A stretch of DNA of 64,000 bases from Candidatus Binatus soli (GTDB lineage: Bacteria > Desulfobacterota > Binatia > Binatales > Binataceae). The notes beneath the pieces were generated by a model. It did no database searches. It was not told the origin of the DNA and worked only from the letters and a program-made list of their open reading frames with translations. Positions 10,244 to 19,198 of this stretch are shown piece by piece. Location: contig DLMJ01000038.1 of the NCBI GenBank assembly GCA_002479255.1, positions 9,290-73,289 on the forward strand, given 5' to 3'. The number at the start of each line of letters is the position of its first letter. Position 1 is the stretch's first letter. Position numbers and translations under genes: made by a program.

Positions 10244-11494
10244 ATGAGCGTGCTTAGCGGCAAGACGATCGTTCTCGGCGTGAGTGGCGGAATCGCCGCC
10301 TACAAATCGGCGGAACTCGTCCGCCTGCTCGTCAACTCCGGCGCGATCGTCCGGGTCATGATGACGCGCAACGCGACCGAGTTCATCACGCCGCTCACGC
10401 TCCAGACCCTCAGCTCGAATCCCGTCGCCACCGATACGTTCTCTCTGACGCAGGAATCTGAAATCGGCCACATTAGACTCGCCGACGCCGCCGACGCGAT
10501 CGTGATCGCGCCCGCGACCGCCGACGTGATCGCCAAGGCCGCCGTCGGTATCGCCGACGACATAGTGACTACTGTGTTGCTTGCCACGCGCGCGAAAGTC
10601 GCGTTCGCACCCGCGATGAATGTGCACATGTACGAGCATCCGACGGTCGCCGAGAACCTCGCCAGGCTGCGGTCGCGCGGTACGGTGATCATCGATCCCG
10701 GCGAGGGCGCGCTCGCATGCGGCTACGAGGGCAAGGGCCGCCTGGCGGACCCGGCGATCATCGTCGCGGAAATCGAGAAGATGCTCTCCGCGCAGGACCT
10801 CGCGGGCGAAAACATTCTGGTAACTGCCGGACCGACTCAGGAGCCGATCGATGCGGTGCGATTCGTCTCCAACCGTTCGTCGGGCAAGATGGGATTTGCG
10901 ATCGCGCGCGCGGCATGGCGCCGCGGCGCTGCTGTGCGAATCGTCGCCGGGCCGTCCGCGCTCGCGACGCCTTACGGCGTCGGACGAATCGACACGGTGA
11001 CTGCGGCCGGGATGCTCAGTCAAACGTCCAGCAATTTTCCGTGGTCCACGGTGCTTGTGATGGCGGCGGCGGTTGCCGATTTCCGCCCCGCGAATCCGGC
11101 GCGTGGCAAGATCAAGAAAGACGCGCGCGGGCTTCGACTCGAGATGGAGTCGATCGCGGACGAGATGCCGCGCCTGGCGGCGAAGAAGGGCGCGCGCCTG
11201 CTGATAGGATTTGCCGCCGAGACCGACGACCTGGAAGCCAACGCCCGCGCCAAGCTCAAACGCAAGGGGCTCGACCTTATCGTCGCCAACGATGTGACCC
11301 GGGAGGGCGCCGGCTTCCAAGTCGATACCAATATCGTCACGCTGATCGGCTCCGACGGTCGCTCCCAGAGCCATCCGCAGATGTCCAAGGATGCGGTCGC
11401 GGACCTGATCCTCGATCGAATCGTCGCAATCCGCGCGGCCAAGCCGAAGTCCGCCCGCTCGGCCAAATCCTCGCGCCTGCGTGCCGTCAGATAG
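10244..11494 (+). CDS. coaBC: Bifunctional phosphopantothenoylcysteine decarboxylase / phosphopantothenate-cysteine ligase
   Basis: A 416-residue coenzyme A biosynthesis enzyme. The N-terminal flavoprotein half (LGVSGGIAAYKSAELVRLL, then the PAMNVHMYEHPT loop) decarboxylates. The C-terminal half (VTAGPTQEPIDAVRFVSN, RSSGKMGFAIA, and IGFAAETDDLEANA) ligates cysteine. Length matches the fused bacterial form. It overlaps or abuts the uracil-DNA glycosylase gene, as in many bacterial genomes where the Dfp gene neighbours DNA-metabolism genes. Confidence 0.96.
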   Translation: MSVLSGKTIVLGVSGGIAAYKSAELVRLLVNSGAIVRVMMTRNATEFITPLTLQTLSSNPVATDTFSLTQESEIGHIRLADAADAIVIAPATADVIAKAAVGIADDIVTTVLLATRAKVAFAPAMNVHMYEHPTVAENLARLRSRGTVIIDPGEGALACGYEGKGRLADPAIIVAEIEKMLSAQDLAGENILVTAGPTQEPIDAVRFVSNRSSGKMGFAIARAAWRRGAAVRIVAGPSALATPYGVGRIDTVTAAGMLSQTSSNFPWSTVLVMAAAVADFRPANPARGKIKKDARGLRLEMESIADEMPRLAAKKGARLLIGFAAETDDLEANARAKLKRKGLDLIVANDVTREGAGFQVDTNIVTLIGSDGRSQSHPQMSKDAVADLILDRIVAIRAAKPKSARSAKSSRLRAVR

Positions 11495-11501
11495 CTTTCG
11501 C

Positions 11502-12314
11502 ATGGACGCGTCTTCGCCGCCGGATCGCCGCACGCTGGTCGCCACGATCCGCGACTACGTCGAGCAGTTGCGCGAGGAGGGGATGGAAGGACTTCCCGCG
11601 TCTGCGTCTGGGGCCGCGCGCTCCGCGCTCACCGCGCCGGCTCCTGTAGCCGGTTCCGCGCCCGCGGCCGGCGGGACCGACGCCGCACTCATACCCGCCG
11701 AACTGTTCTCGAAATATCCCGGCCTCGAAAAATCCACGACGCTCGACGAGCTGCGCCAATTCATCGGAGATTGTCAACGATGCAAGCTCGCGCCGCGCCG
11801 TATCAATCTCGTCTTCGGCGTCGGCGATCCCGGCGCGCAGCTGATGTTCGTCGGCGAGGCGCCCGGCGCCGACGAGGACGCCCGCGGCGAGCCGTTCGTC
11901 GGCCGCGCCGGTCAATTGTTGACCGACATCATCGAGCGCGGCATGGGCATCCGCCGCGCCGACGTGTACATCTGCAACGTGATCAAGTGCCGGCCGCCCG
12001 ACAATCGAAATCCCGAACCCGACGAAGTCGCCGCGTGCGAGGCATTTCTTTTTCGCCAGATTGACCTCGTGCGTCCGCGCGCGATCGTCGGGCTGGGCTC
12101 CTTCGCCGTGCAGGCCGTGCTCAAAGTGAAGACGCCCATCAGCAAGCTGCGCGGCAACTGGCACGATTTCCGCGGCATTCGATTCATGCCCACGTTTCAT
12201 CCCGCCTACCTGCTCCGCAACCCGGGCGACAAACGGCTGGTGTGGGCGGACATTCAGGAAGTCATGAAATTTCTCGGGATGCCGATTCCGCGCCGCGGCG
12301 GTTCCGCCTCGTGA
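11502..12314 (+). CDS. Family 4 (Fe-S) uracil-DNA glycosylase
   Basis: A 270-residue base-excision-repair enzyme removing uracil from DNA. After a low-complexity Ala/Pro-rich N-terminal linker (residues about 25-60) come the core motifs: CQRCKLAPRR with two cluster cysteines, GEAPGADEDARGEPFVGRAG, the cysteines of ICNVIKCRPP, and FHPAYLLRNP near the end. The four cysteines are the expected [4Fe-4S] ligands. I chose the ATG after the coaBC stop; a GTG at 11481 would overlap coaBC by 14 bases. The stop overlaps the start of the NfeD gene as GTGA. Confidence 0.93.
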   Translation: MDASSPPDRRTLVATIRDYVEQLREEGMEGLPASASGAARSALTAPAPVAGSAPAAGGTDAALIPAELFSKYPGLEKSTTLDELRQFIGDCQRCKLAPRRINLVFGVGDPGAQLMFVGEAPGADEDARGEPFVGRAGQLLTDIIERGMGIRRADVYICNVIKCRPPDNRNPEPDEVAACEAFLFRQIDLVRPRAIVGLGSFAVQAVLKVKTPISKLRGNWHDFRGIRFMPTFHPAYLLRNPGDKRLVWADIQEVMKFLGMPIPRRGGSAS

Positions 12315-13642
12315 ATCTGCGCTTAAGCTTCGTCGCCATCGCGGCATTGACGATCGCGATCGGATCGTTCGCATCGGATCGAATCCTTGCCGCCGACGCG
12401 CCCGCGAAATCGGCTGCGCATCCGCCGTGGGTTCAACTGATCGCTATTGACGGCTCGATCAATCCCGCCACCGCGTCCTACATCGAGGATTCACTCGCGT
12501 CCGCAAATGCCGAAGGCGCAAGCGCCCTGGTGATCGAGCTCGACACGCCGGGCGGCCTTCTCAATTCCGCGGAAAAGATCGTCAAGGATCTCCTGGCCGC
12601 TCCCGTACCCGTAATCGTGTACGTCGCGCCATCCGGCGCCAGCGCCGCGTCCGCCGGCACCTTCATCACCGAAGCCGCGAACGTAGCCGCGATGGCGCCT
12701 GGAACCACAATCGGTGCGGCTCATCCGATCGAAGAGGGCGGAGAAGACATCAAGGGCGCGATGGGTCAAAAGGTCGAGAATTTCACGGCGACCTTTGCGC
12801 GTACGATCGCTCAACAGCGCGGGCGCAACGAAGATTGGATCGAGCAGGCCGTCCGCCGCAGCGTCGCGATCGGCGAGCGCGAGGCGCTTGCCAAAAACGT
12901 CGTCGATATCGTCGCGCCCGACCTGCGCAGCCTGCTGACGCAAGCCACCGGCCGCAAGGTCCAGGTCGCCGGCCGCACCTTCACGCTCGCGCTGGCCGAT
13001 GCCACCGTGCGCCGGGTGCGAATGACGCCCGGCCAGCAACTGCTCAACACCCTGGCCGATCCCAACATCGTCTATCTGCTGCTGATGGCGGGGTTAGTCG
13101 GCCTGTACTTCGAGTTCGCGCATCCGGGAGTCATCTTTCCCGGCGTTGCCGGCGCGATATGCCTGCTGCTCGCGCTCGCATCGTTCCAAGTCCTGCCGGT
13201 AAATCTCACCGGCTTGCTGTTGATTTTTCTCGGCGTGGGATTGCTGATCTCCGAAGCCTTCGTCGCCAGCTATGGAATCCTCGGCCTGGGCGGCGTTACG
13301 GCGTTCGTCATAGGCTCGCTGTTTTTGATTGACACTTCGAAGACCGACCTGGTGGTCGATCGCCACATTATATATGGCGCCGCCGCCGCGCTGACGCTGA
13401 TCATCCTCGGCATCGGATACATCGTGGCCCGCGAGCGCCGCCGCCGCTCGACCACCGGCGCGGAAGGCCTGCTCGGCGAGGTCGGCGAGGTGCGCGAGGC
13501 GATCGCTCCCGGTGCGCCGGGCAAAGTGTTTGTCCATGGCGAGATTTGGCGCGCCGTCAGCACCGACCCGCTCAGCCCCGGCGCGCACGCTCGCGTCAAG
13601 TCGATCAACGGTTTGGAATTGGAAGTGCGGAAGTTGCCGTGA
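12311..13642 (+). CDS. nfeD: NfeD-family membrane serine protease (ClpP-class, with NfeD domain)
   Basis: A 443-residue membrane protein. A signal peptide (LRLSFVAIAALTIAIGSF) leads to a ClpP/SppA-like protease domain with VIELDTPGGLLNS and SGASAASAGTFITEAA, where the serine is the expected nucleophile and a downstream lysine the base. Several membrane segments follow, then a C-terminal OB-fold NfeD domain (from about GEVGEVREAI). The GTG start overlaps the previous stop. The slipin gene immediately downstream is the classic partner: the protease cleaves the stomatin-like protein in archaeal homologues. Confidence 0.93.
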   Translation: MNLRLSFVAIAALTIAIGSFASDRILAADAPAKSAAHPPWVQLIAIDGSINPATASYIEDSLASANAEGASALVIELDTPGGLLNSAEKIVKDLLAAPVPVIVYVAPSGASAASAGTFITEAANVAAMAPGTTIGAAHPIEEGGEDIKGAMGQKVENFTATFARTIAQQRGRNEDWIEQAVRRSVAIGEREALAKNVVDIVAPDLRSLLTQATGRKVQVAGRTFTLALADATVRRVRMTPGQQLLNTLADPNIVYLLLMAGLVGLYFEFAHPGVIFPGVAGAICLLLALASFQVLPVNLTGLLLIFLGVGLLISEAFVASYGILGLGGVTAFVIGSLFLIDTSKTDLVVDRHIIYGAAAALTLIILGIGYIVARERRRRSTTGAEGLLGEVGEVREAIAPGAPGKVFVHGEIWRAVSTDPLSPGAHARVKSINGLELEVRKLP

Positions 13643-13726
13643 AGTTCGGAAGACTTCTGAGCGTTCGCAGGATAACGTAGGGCATCAACAAGCCTCTCGC
13701 GGTGGGGGGGCAAAAGGAGAATCGTG

Positions 13727-14503
13727 ATGGCGGGCGGAGTAGGCGTAGTCGTCTTCATCGTTGTAATTTTCATTTTTAGCGGGCTCAATGTCCTCAACGA
13801 GTACGAGCGCGGCGTAGTCTTTCGTCTCGGCCGCCTCACTCCTTATCGCGGGCCGGGCGTGATCTTCGTGATCCCCGTGCTCGAGCGGATGCGGCGAATC
13901 GATCTGCGGACCGTTACGCTGGACATCCCGCCGCAAGACGTGATCACCAAGGACAACGTGACCGTCAAGGTCAGCGCGGTCCTGTACTTTCGCGTCGTGG
14001 ATCCCTCGCGCGCGGTCACCGAGGTCGAGAATTACCTGTTCGCCACGATGCAACTGGCGCAGACCACGTTGCGCTCCGTCGGCGGCCAGACCGAGCTCGA
14101 CGAGTTGCTCAGCCAGCGCGACAAGCTCAACGCGCGCATCCAGGAAATCGTCGATTCGCAAACCGAGCCGTGGGGCGTGAAGGTCACGCTCGTCGAATTG
14201 AAAAATATCGATCTCCCGCAGGATATGCAGCGCGCGATCGCGGCGCAGGCCGAGGCCGAGCGCGAGCGCCGCGCCAAGGTGATCGCGGCCGAAGGCGAAT
14301 TCCAGGCCGCGCAGCGGCTCGCGGAGGCCGCGGAGATCATGAGCAAGAGTCCCATCACGCTCCAGCTTCGCTACCTCCAGACGCTCAAGGAGATCGCGAG
14401 CGATCACAATTCCACCATCGTCTTTCCGTTGCCGATCGATCTGCTCGAACCATTCCGCGCGATTGCAAAAGCTGTCGGCGGCGGCGACAAGCCCAAGCCC
14501 TGA
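13727..14503 (+). CDS. Slipin (SPFH/band 7, stomatin-like protein)
   Basis: A 258-residue membrane-anchored scaffold protein. One N-terminal hydrophobic segment is followed by the band 7 domain (EYERGVVFRLGRLTPYRGPG, DIPPQDVITKDNVTV) and a coiled-coil region rich in Ala/Glu/Arg (AEAERERRAKVIAAEGEFQA). AAGGAG seven bases before ATG 13727 makes it preferable to the GTG one codon upstream. It pairs with the NfeD protease gene 84 bases upstream, as is common in prokaryotes, and probably organises membrane microdomains. Confidence 0.95.
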   Translation: MAGGVGVVVFIVVIFIFSGLNVLNEYERGVVFRLGRLTPYRGPGVIFVIPVLERMRRIDLRTVTLDIPPQDVITKDNVTVKVSAVLYFRVVDPSRAVTEVENYLFATMQLAQTTLRSVGGQTELDELLSQRDKLNARIQEIVDSQTEPWGVKVTLVELKNIDLPQDMQRAIAAQAEAERERRAKVIAAEGEFQAAQRLAEAAEIMSKSPITLQLRYLQTLKEIASDHNSTIVFPLPIDLLEPFRAIAKAVGGGDKPKP

Positions 14504-14555
14504 GCAACCGTATCGGTTGGCGCCAAACTGAATTTTCGGAGAAACTTTCGACCCT

Positions 14556-15158
14556 ATGGGCAAGCTGATAATGGTCCGTCACGGCGAGAGCGAAGGCAAC
14601 GCGACTCGGCGCTTCACCACCTCCGGCGAAGCGAAGATCACGGAGCTCGGCCGCCGCCAGGCGCACGAGGCCGCGCTCAGAATCAAGCTGATGTTTGCGC
14701 CTACGCTGGTGATTGCGAGCACCTTCGCGCGCGCCCGCGAGACCGGCCACATCATCGCCGCGGTACTGCGCATCCCGATCGAATACGAGGCGGAGTTCCG
14801 CGAGCAGAGTCTGGGCGACCTCGCCGGACAGCCGTACGAGTCGGTCGCCGACGATCCCGCCTTCGATCCCAAGCGCCCGTGGGCGTGGCGCGCGCCGGGC
14901 GGCGAGAGTCATGAAGACGTGCTCAGGCGCGTCGCTCCGGTTCTCGATCGCGTAGCCCGCCAATATCCCAACGATGAGATCGTAATCGTCAGTCATGGCG
15001 GCGTGATGCGATCGGTGTGGGCGCACGTGACCGGCAAATGGGAAAACGCCCACGTGTCGCCCAACTGCGGCATCGTTCTGATCGAGCATCAGGGTGGCCG
15101 CTACCGCGATCCCGAAGTGGTGTACGGAGAATCTCCGGCCCGCGAAACCGGCGGCTGA
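14556..15158 (+). CDS. Histidine phosphatase superfamily protein
   Basis: A 200-residue phosphatase of the phosphoglycerate-mutase-like fold. The catalytic MVRHGESEGNATRRF with the nucleophilic histidine opens the protein. The arginine-containing STFARARETGHI, the acid region EFREQSLGDLAG and the late SHGGVMRS with the second histidine complete the site. The substrate (sugar phosphate, phosphoprotein or cofactor intermediate) cannot be inferred. It is convergent with recO, whose stop lies 11 bases away. Confidence 0.9.
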   Translation: MGKLIMVRHGESEGNATRRFTTSGEAKITELGRRQAHEAALRIKLMFAPTLVIASTFARARETGHIIAAVLRIPIEYEAEFREQSLGDLAGQPYESVADDPAFDPKRPWAWRAPGGESHEDVLRRVAPVLDRVARQYPNDEIVIVSHGGVMRSVWAHVTGKWENAHVSPNCGIVLIEHQGGRYRDPEVVYGESPARETGG

Positions 15159-15169
15159 TTTTCAGTTTT

Positions 15170-15943
15170 TCACTTTTTGCCCGCGCCCGGCAAAACTGAA
15201 TCGAGAAATTCCTGGCTGCGCAGCCGCCGATCCACGATCGATCCGATGAACCGCGCCAGCGCCAGAGCACCGTCGGGACCCGCCGCTTCCGAGCCGGGCG
15301 AATCGTCCATCGGCGCCGTCCCCAGTCGCGCGAGAGTTGCGGCGCCGGCGCTGGAGAGCTTGATCGCGCCCTCCGCCACCGCAGGCCGGCATTTCGCGCA
15401 CACGATTCCGCCGCGCGACACCACGAAATAAACCGTCGCGCCGTTGTCGCCGTTGGCGCTCGCGCATATGCGGCAGCGCGTAAACTCCAGTCCGAAGCCG
15501 GCCCATCCCAGCAGCCGCATCTCGAAAGCCTGCCGTAGAGCCGCGTCCGCAAACCGGTGGCTCAGCGCGCCGAGTCCTTCCGACAACACGCGATACGCCT
15601 CCGCCGCTTCGCTGTCCTCCGTCGTCAGCGCGTCGGTGAGTTCGAGCATGTAGCTGCCCAGCGCGATCTTTGCGAGGTCGTCGTCGAGCACGTGTTGAGG
15701 CAGGTCGGCAGCTTCGGCGCGCGTGATAAACACCAACTGCCCGTGCGGCCGGCGGCGGTAGTGCAGGACGGCGTGCGTAAATGGTTCGAGCTTGCGCTCG
15801 AAGCGATACCGCGACGCTTTGGCGCCCTTCGCGATACCGCTGAGCTTGCCGGCGTTGAGCGTCAGCGCCGTGACGATTCGATCCGACTCGCCGTAGTCGC
15901 GCGCGCGGAGCACGATCGCCGGCGTTGATTCTTCGACCGGCAT
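15170..15943 (-). CDS. recO: DNA repair protein RecO
   Basis: A 257-residue recombination mediator that helps load RecA at gaps together with RecR. The N-terminal OB-fold is recognisable from IVLRARDYGESDRIVTALT and GKLSGIAKGAKASRYRF. A C-terminal zinc-finger pair, CRICAS and CAKCRP, is present as in many RecO proteins. It lies seven bases downstream of the MoxR ATPase gene on the same strand, probably cotranscribed. Confidence 0.92.
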   Translation of the reverse strand: MPVEESTPAIVLRARDYGESDRIVTALTLNAGKLSGIAKGAKASRYRFERKLEPFTHAVLHYRRRPHGQLVFITRAEAADLPQHVLDDDLAKIALGSYMLELTDALTTEDSEAAEAYRVLSEGLGALSHRFADAALRQAFEMRLLGWAGFGLEFTRCRICASANGDNGATVYFVVSRGGIVCAKCRPAVAEGAIKLSSAGAATLARLGTAPMDDSPGSEAAGPDGALALARFIGSIVDRRLRSQEFLDSVLPGAGKK

Positions 15944-15949
15944 GAATTT

Positions 15950-17104
15950 CTAGGCGCCGACGCTTCTGCGGAACACGGCTTGCTGAATGTCCTTGACCTC
16001 GACGCGCATCCGCTCCGCATTGGCGACCGCCCGGCCGGAGTCCGACGCCTCCTTCAGCAGCACGTCGAAACGCGCCGCGATATTCGCCAGTTTCGCATTC
16101 GCCTCGGTCAGCGCGCGCCGCCGCAGCTCCTCGCTCTCCCACGCGCCGTCGGCGTATTCGCGCAGCTCGCGGCTCTCGAACACCAGTTCCTGCAGCTTGT
16201 CTTCGTATCCCCTGACGATTCGACGCAGCGCCTCGGCCACTTTGGGCCGCTCTTCGGGGTCTTTCCACAGGACGTGCGCAAGGAACATCAGGTCGTCTTC
16301 GACCACCGCGGTGCGTCCGGCGACGATTGCGTGCGCGCGCAAAATGCCGAGGGAGTTTTTCCAGCGCCGATCCGAGACGACGATTTGCTCGCGCGCGAGT
16401 TCGCGCCTGATTTGCGCAATTGCCTCGAGGATCGCACCCGGCGCCTTGACCGCCGATGCCGCCGCGCGCAGCTCGTCGAGTTCCGCAAATTTAAGCGTTG
16501 TCCGCGTCCGCTCCGGACCGCCCGCCATCATGCGGAGGAAGCCGTGCTCCTCCGTGATGTAATCGGCCATGAAGCGCAGCATGAACCGGTCGTAAAGCGC
16601 GGTCAGTTCGTCCTCGTCGGGCAGTTCATTGGACGCGCCGAACATCGTAATCAGCGGCGCCACGACGCGCTCGCGCCCGTTGTGGAAAATACGCTCGTTG
16701 ATGATCGTCAACAGCGCGTTGAGGATCGACGAGTTGGCCTTGAAGATTTCGTCCAGGAACGCGATGTGCGCCTCGGGCAGTTTGTGCGTGGTGACGCGCC
16801 GGTAATCGTCTTCCTCGAGTCCCTTCAGGCTCACCGCGCCGAAAATTTCCTCCGGCGTGCTGAACTTCGTCAGCAGCCACTGAAAATAGTTCGCCCCTTC
16901 GATTCGCCGGCACAGTTCGTCGGCCAGCATCGATTTCGCCGTTCCCGGCGGCCCGATTATCAGCACGTGATTCGCCGACAGCAGCGCCACGATTGCGCCA
17001 TCGATCAAATCGCTCCGTTCGACGAACATCCGGTTCAGTTCTTCGCGGATTCGCGCGAGCTTCGATGATGCCGTGTCTGCCATTGCGTGCGGCGACTGAT
17101 CCAT
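15950..17104 (-). CDS. MoxR/RavA-type AAA+ ATPase
   Basis: A 384-residue AAA+ chaperone-like ATPase. Walker A is GPPGTAKSML and Walker B IAFLDEIFKANSSILNALL, followed by NERIFHNG and the sensor region ASNELPDEDELTALYDRF, typical of RavA-like MoxR proteins. The C-terminal part carries helical and coiled-coil stretches. MoxR ATPases usually work with VWA-domain partners on metal-centre insertion or complex assembly, but no VWA gene is in view. ATG at 17104 or eight codons inside are both possible, and neither has a strong ribosome site. Confidence 0.9.
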   Translation of the reverse strand: MDQSPHAMADTASSKLARIREELNRMFVERSDLIDGAIVALLSANHVLIIGPPGTAKSMLADELCRRIEGANYFQWLLTKFSTPEEIFGAVSLKGLEEDDYRRVTTHKLPEAHIAFLDEIFKANSSILNALLTIINERIFHNGRERVVAPLITMFGASNELPDEDELTALYDRFMLRFMADYITEEHGFLRMMAGGPERTRTTLKFAELDELRAAASAVKAPGAILEAIAQIRRELAREQIVVSDRRWKNSLGILRAHAIVAGRTAVVEDDLMFLAHVLWKDPEERPKVAEALRRIVRGYEDKLQELVFESRELREYADGAWESEELRRRALTEANAKLANIAARFDVLLKEASDSGRAVANAERMRVEVKDIQQAVFRRSVGA

Positions 17105-17208
17105 CGATCAGTCTGCAAATGATTTGTACCAGACCGCAGCCAAAGACTTAACCCCACCCCTGCCCGTGGCGACCGCAGCGCAAGCTCAGGACGGATTATA
17201 CTTACGTC

Positions 17209-18048
17209 TCAAATTGCCTTGAAAACGTCCGGTAGAATTTCAATCTTTTCGACAACTTCCGATTTCACTCCGATCTTCAATTCTTTCAGCAGGTCGCACA
17301 GTTGTTCGCCATCAACTAAGTCGATGGGCGGCGCACCGTCCCGCGTGGCTTCACGTCTCGCGTCAGGTGTGAATCGGCCCGTGGTTATGAATAGGCCTTT
17401 GTCAGTTCGTCCGATCATGGCGCCCCGAAAATCGCGGATGTCTTTTGCCGGAACGCTGCCCTTGTAGCGTTTGCACTGGAAGAGAACCTGAAAAGACAAG
17501 AGCCGGATTCGAAGCACGCCGATGCCATCGATACCTCCATCGCCCGCTCGCCCCTTGACTTCCACGTTCACGAAGCCCGACTCTCGCAGGAGTCTTTGTG
17601 CGAGGCGCTCAAACGCATCAGGAGAAACGCCTTGCAGGATCGACAGGAGTTTTTCACGCCAGCTTTCGTCGTCGGTTTCGTGAAGCGCCTCCGACTCTTT
17701 TAGCCTTGCTTGGCGCTTTTGCGGAAACTCCTTTTTGACCAACGCACGTACTCTTGCAACTTCTTGCTCCTTAAGAGCTTGGCCCTTTGGAGTCACCGTC
17801 CAAACGCCTTTACTGCTGTTCTCCAACGCCCCGAAGAGCCGCAGGTACGTCCGCGCCCAAGCCAACCGATACGCTATTTCGCTGTTTGGCCCGTCTCCAT
17901 GAGGAATGTTCTGCAAGTCCTCGGGCATCTTCAGAATCTCGATCACCTTGTCGAGAATCTCTTGGTTGGAACCAGAGCCGCCCATTGCCCTGAGTGCTTC
18001 AAGGGTCGGCCACAGCAGCTTGTCGTAAGTTGGTACCCGCCGTTCCAT
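17209..18048 (-). CDS. mrr: Mrr-type restriction endonuclease
   Basis: A 279-residue type IV restriction-like protein. Residues 1-90 form the winged-helix Mrr N-domain (TYDKLLWPTLEAL to VTPKG). The C-terminal catalytic domain has FERLAQRLLRESGFVNVEV, the acidic GGIDGIG and the QxK-type FQCKRYKGSVPAKDIRDF. These are the expected PD-(D/E)xK residues. Such proteins cut modified DNA. I start at ATG 18048 because GAGAGG lies seven bases upstream; a longer frame to 18270 would overlap the partner gene. Codons are much AT-richer than around it, a sign of transfer. Confidence 0.9.
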   Translation of the reverse strand: MERRVPTYDKLLWPTLEALRAMGGSGSNQEILDKVIEILKMPEDLQNIPHGDGPNSEIAYRLAWARTYLRLFGALENSSKGVWTVTPKGQALKEQEVARVRALVKKEFPQKRQARLKESEALHETDDESWREKLLSILQGVSPDAFERLAQRLLRESGFVNVEVKGRAGDGGIDGIGVLRIRLLSFQVLFQCKRYKGSVPAKDIRDFRGAMIGRTDKGLFITTGRFTPDARREATRDGAPPIDLVDGEQLCDLLKELKIGVKSEVVEKIEILPDVFKAI

Positions 18049-18130
18049 CATACCTCTCCACCTGTCTCGTGGCCGAGCCGTGGCGACTGCTCCGTGGCGA
18101 TAGTCGTCAAGCCAGTTCTCCGGCAATGCA

Positions 18131-18715
18131 CTACGGGCGTCCCCCCCTACGATTCCGTGCGCGCGTCCGCTGAGGTGCCACGGAGAAGTGAAGAACCGAC
18201 GGGTCATCTGGGTTGTGACCGAAAGTTCGGACCAGTCGGTGGCAAATGTCCCAAATGCGGTCCGCGCCAAGGTTCGTTTCGATGAATAGCTTGCTGTTCT
18301 TGAGGTGTTCTCCCTTTCTCAAGTCACCTTTGTTTATCGAGAAGTAGGGTCCGCGCCCGCGGACGCGGGGAGCTATCACATCAAAGTCGGGATGCGCAGC
18401 CTGCAGCCGCTCCACCACTGAGAAGAGGGCTTGCTTGTAGGAACCCACAGGCACCTGGCTCTGTAGGATCGTAACCGAATAGACATCTTTCCCTGCAAGA
18501 TCGCCGTTCGTATCGCCGTTAACAGCAGCGGGGTCGATGGTCTGCGGCGTTGCGTCAGTCGCGGGTAGCCTCAAGAGAGATTCCCACTCGCCACCCTTCC
18601 GCTCCATTTCCGCTGCGATTGGACCAAGTAGACCGAGCGCATGGCCGTCGGCAGTGGCCGAGGCCTGTCTGATTCGGTCCATTATCTCGGATTGGATTTT
18701 ACCTAAATCCCGCAT
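18131..18715 (-). CDS. Unknown protein paired with Mrr nuclease
   Basis: A 194-residue protein I do not recognise. An AGGAGAG site seven bases before the ATG supports the start. The N-terminal half is helical and charged (LGKIQSEIMDRIRQASA). The C-terminal half holds a compact basic segment: RVRGRGPYFSINKGDLRKG, then a helix DRIWDICHRLVRTFGH, and it ends in an Arg-rich tail. The layout suggests a nucleic-acid-binding role, but this is only an impression. It lies 82 bases upstream of mrr on the same strand and shares its low GC, so the two probably moved together. Confidence 0.65.
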   Translation of the reverse strand: MRDLGKIQSEIMDRIRQASATADGHALGLLGPIAAEMERKGGEWESLLRLPATDATPQTIDPAAVNGDTNGDLAGKDVYSVTILQSQVPVGSYKQALFSVVERLQAAHPDFDVIAPRVRGRGPYFSINKGDLRKGEHLKNSKLFIETNLGADRIWDICHRLVRTFGHNPDDPSVLHFSVAPQRTRARNRRGGRP

Positions 18716-18991
18716 TTACATCTCTCCTGTGATTTGGCCTGTTCATTCACTCACATCACAAATGGTCTTATGTCACAGATATGCGAAGAATGCAAGCGCA
18801 GGAGTTGCGCCGGTTCGGCCCCGGACCGCTCCATCGCCGCGAGAATCGCGGCGGGCGGCATCACCACCAGCTCCTTGTGGCGGGCGCGGCGGTCCCCCTG
18901 GCCGTGGCACGGCTGGCCGGTATTACGCTCGAGAGAAAAAGACGCGCCGCGCGAATTTTTCGATTCGTTACTTTTTCACTTTTCACTGGGT

Positions 18992-19040
18992 GCAGGGCTC
19001 AGCCCTGCCGCGGAAGGGTGAAACCCGCGCAGGGTTTCAC
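18992..19040. repeat. Two adjacent perfect palindromes
   Basis: GCAGGGCT-C-AGCCCTGC (18992-19008) is followed ten bases later by GTGAAACCC-GCGCA-GGGTTTCAC (19018-19040). They sit in the 480-base gap between the Mrr pair and the CoA-transferase gene. No poly-T tail follows, so simple termination is not obvious. The rest of the gap holds no gene that I can support. Confidence 0.6.
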
Positions 19041-19198
19041 GAATTAATAGCGGCGCGGTTCGGTTCTCCGCAATGTTCTCGGCTTGCGTCCAGCCCTCGA
19101 AGCTTGCCGCTGCGCCGCTGCTGGCGCTAGATCAGGTAACCGCGTGCGCTCGGACTATCCTCGTTGGCGCCGCGCGTGCGCGTGGCAGGAGGGCGGCA

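Noticed and set aside
18734..19021. Small plus-strand frame between the Mrr pair and the CoA-transferase
   Set aside because: It has no ribosome site or motif and covers the palindromes; composition does not suggest coding.
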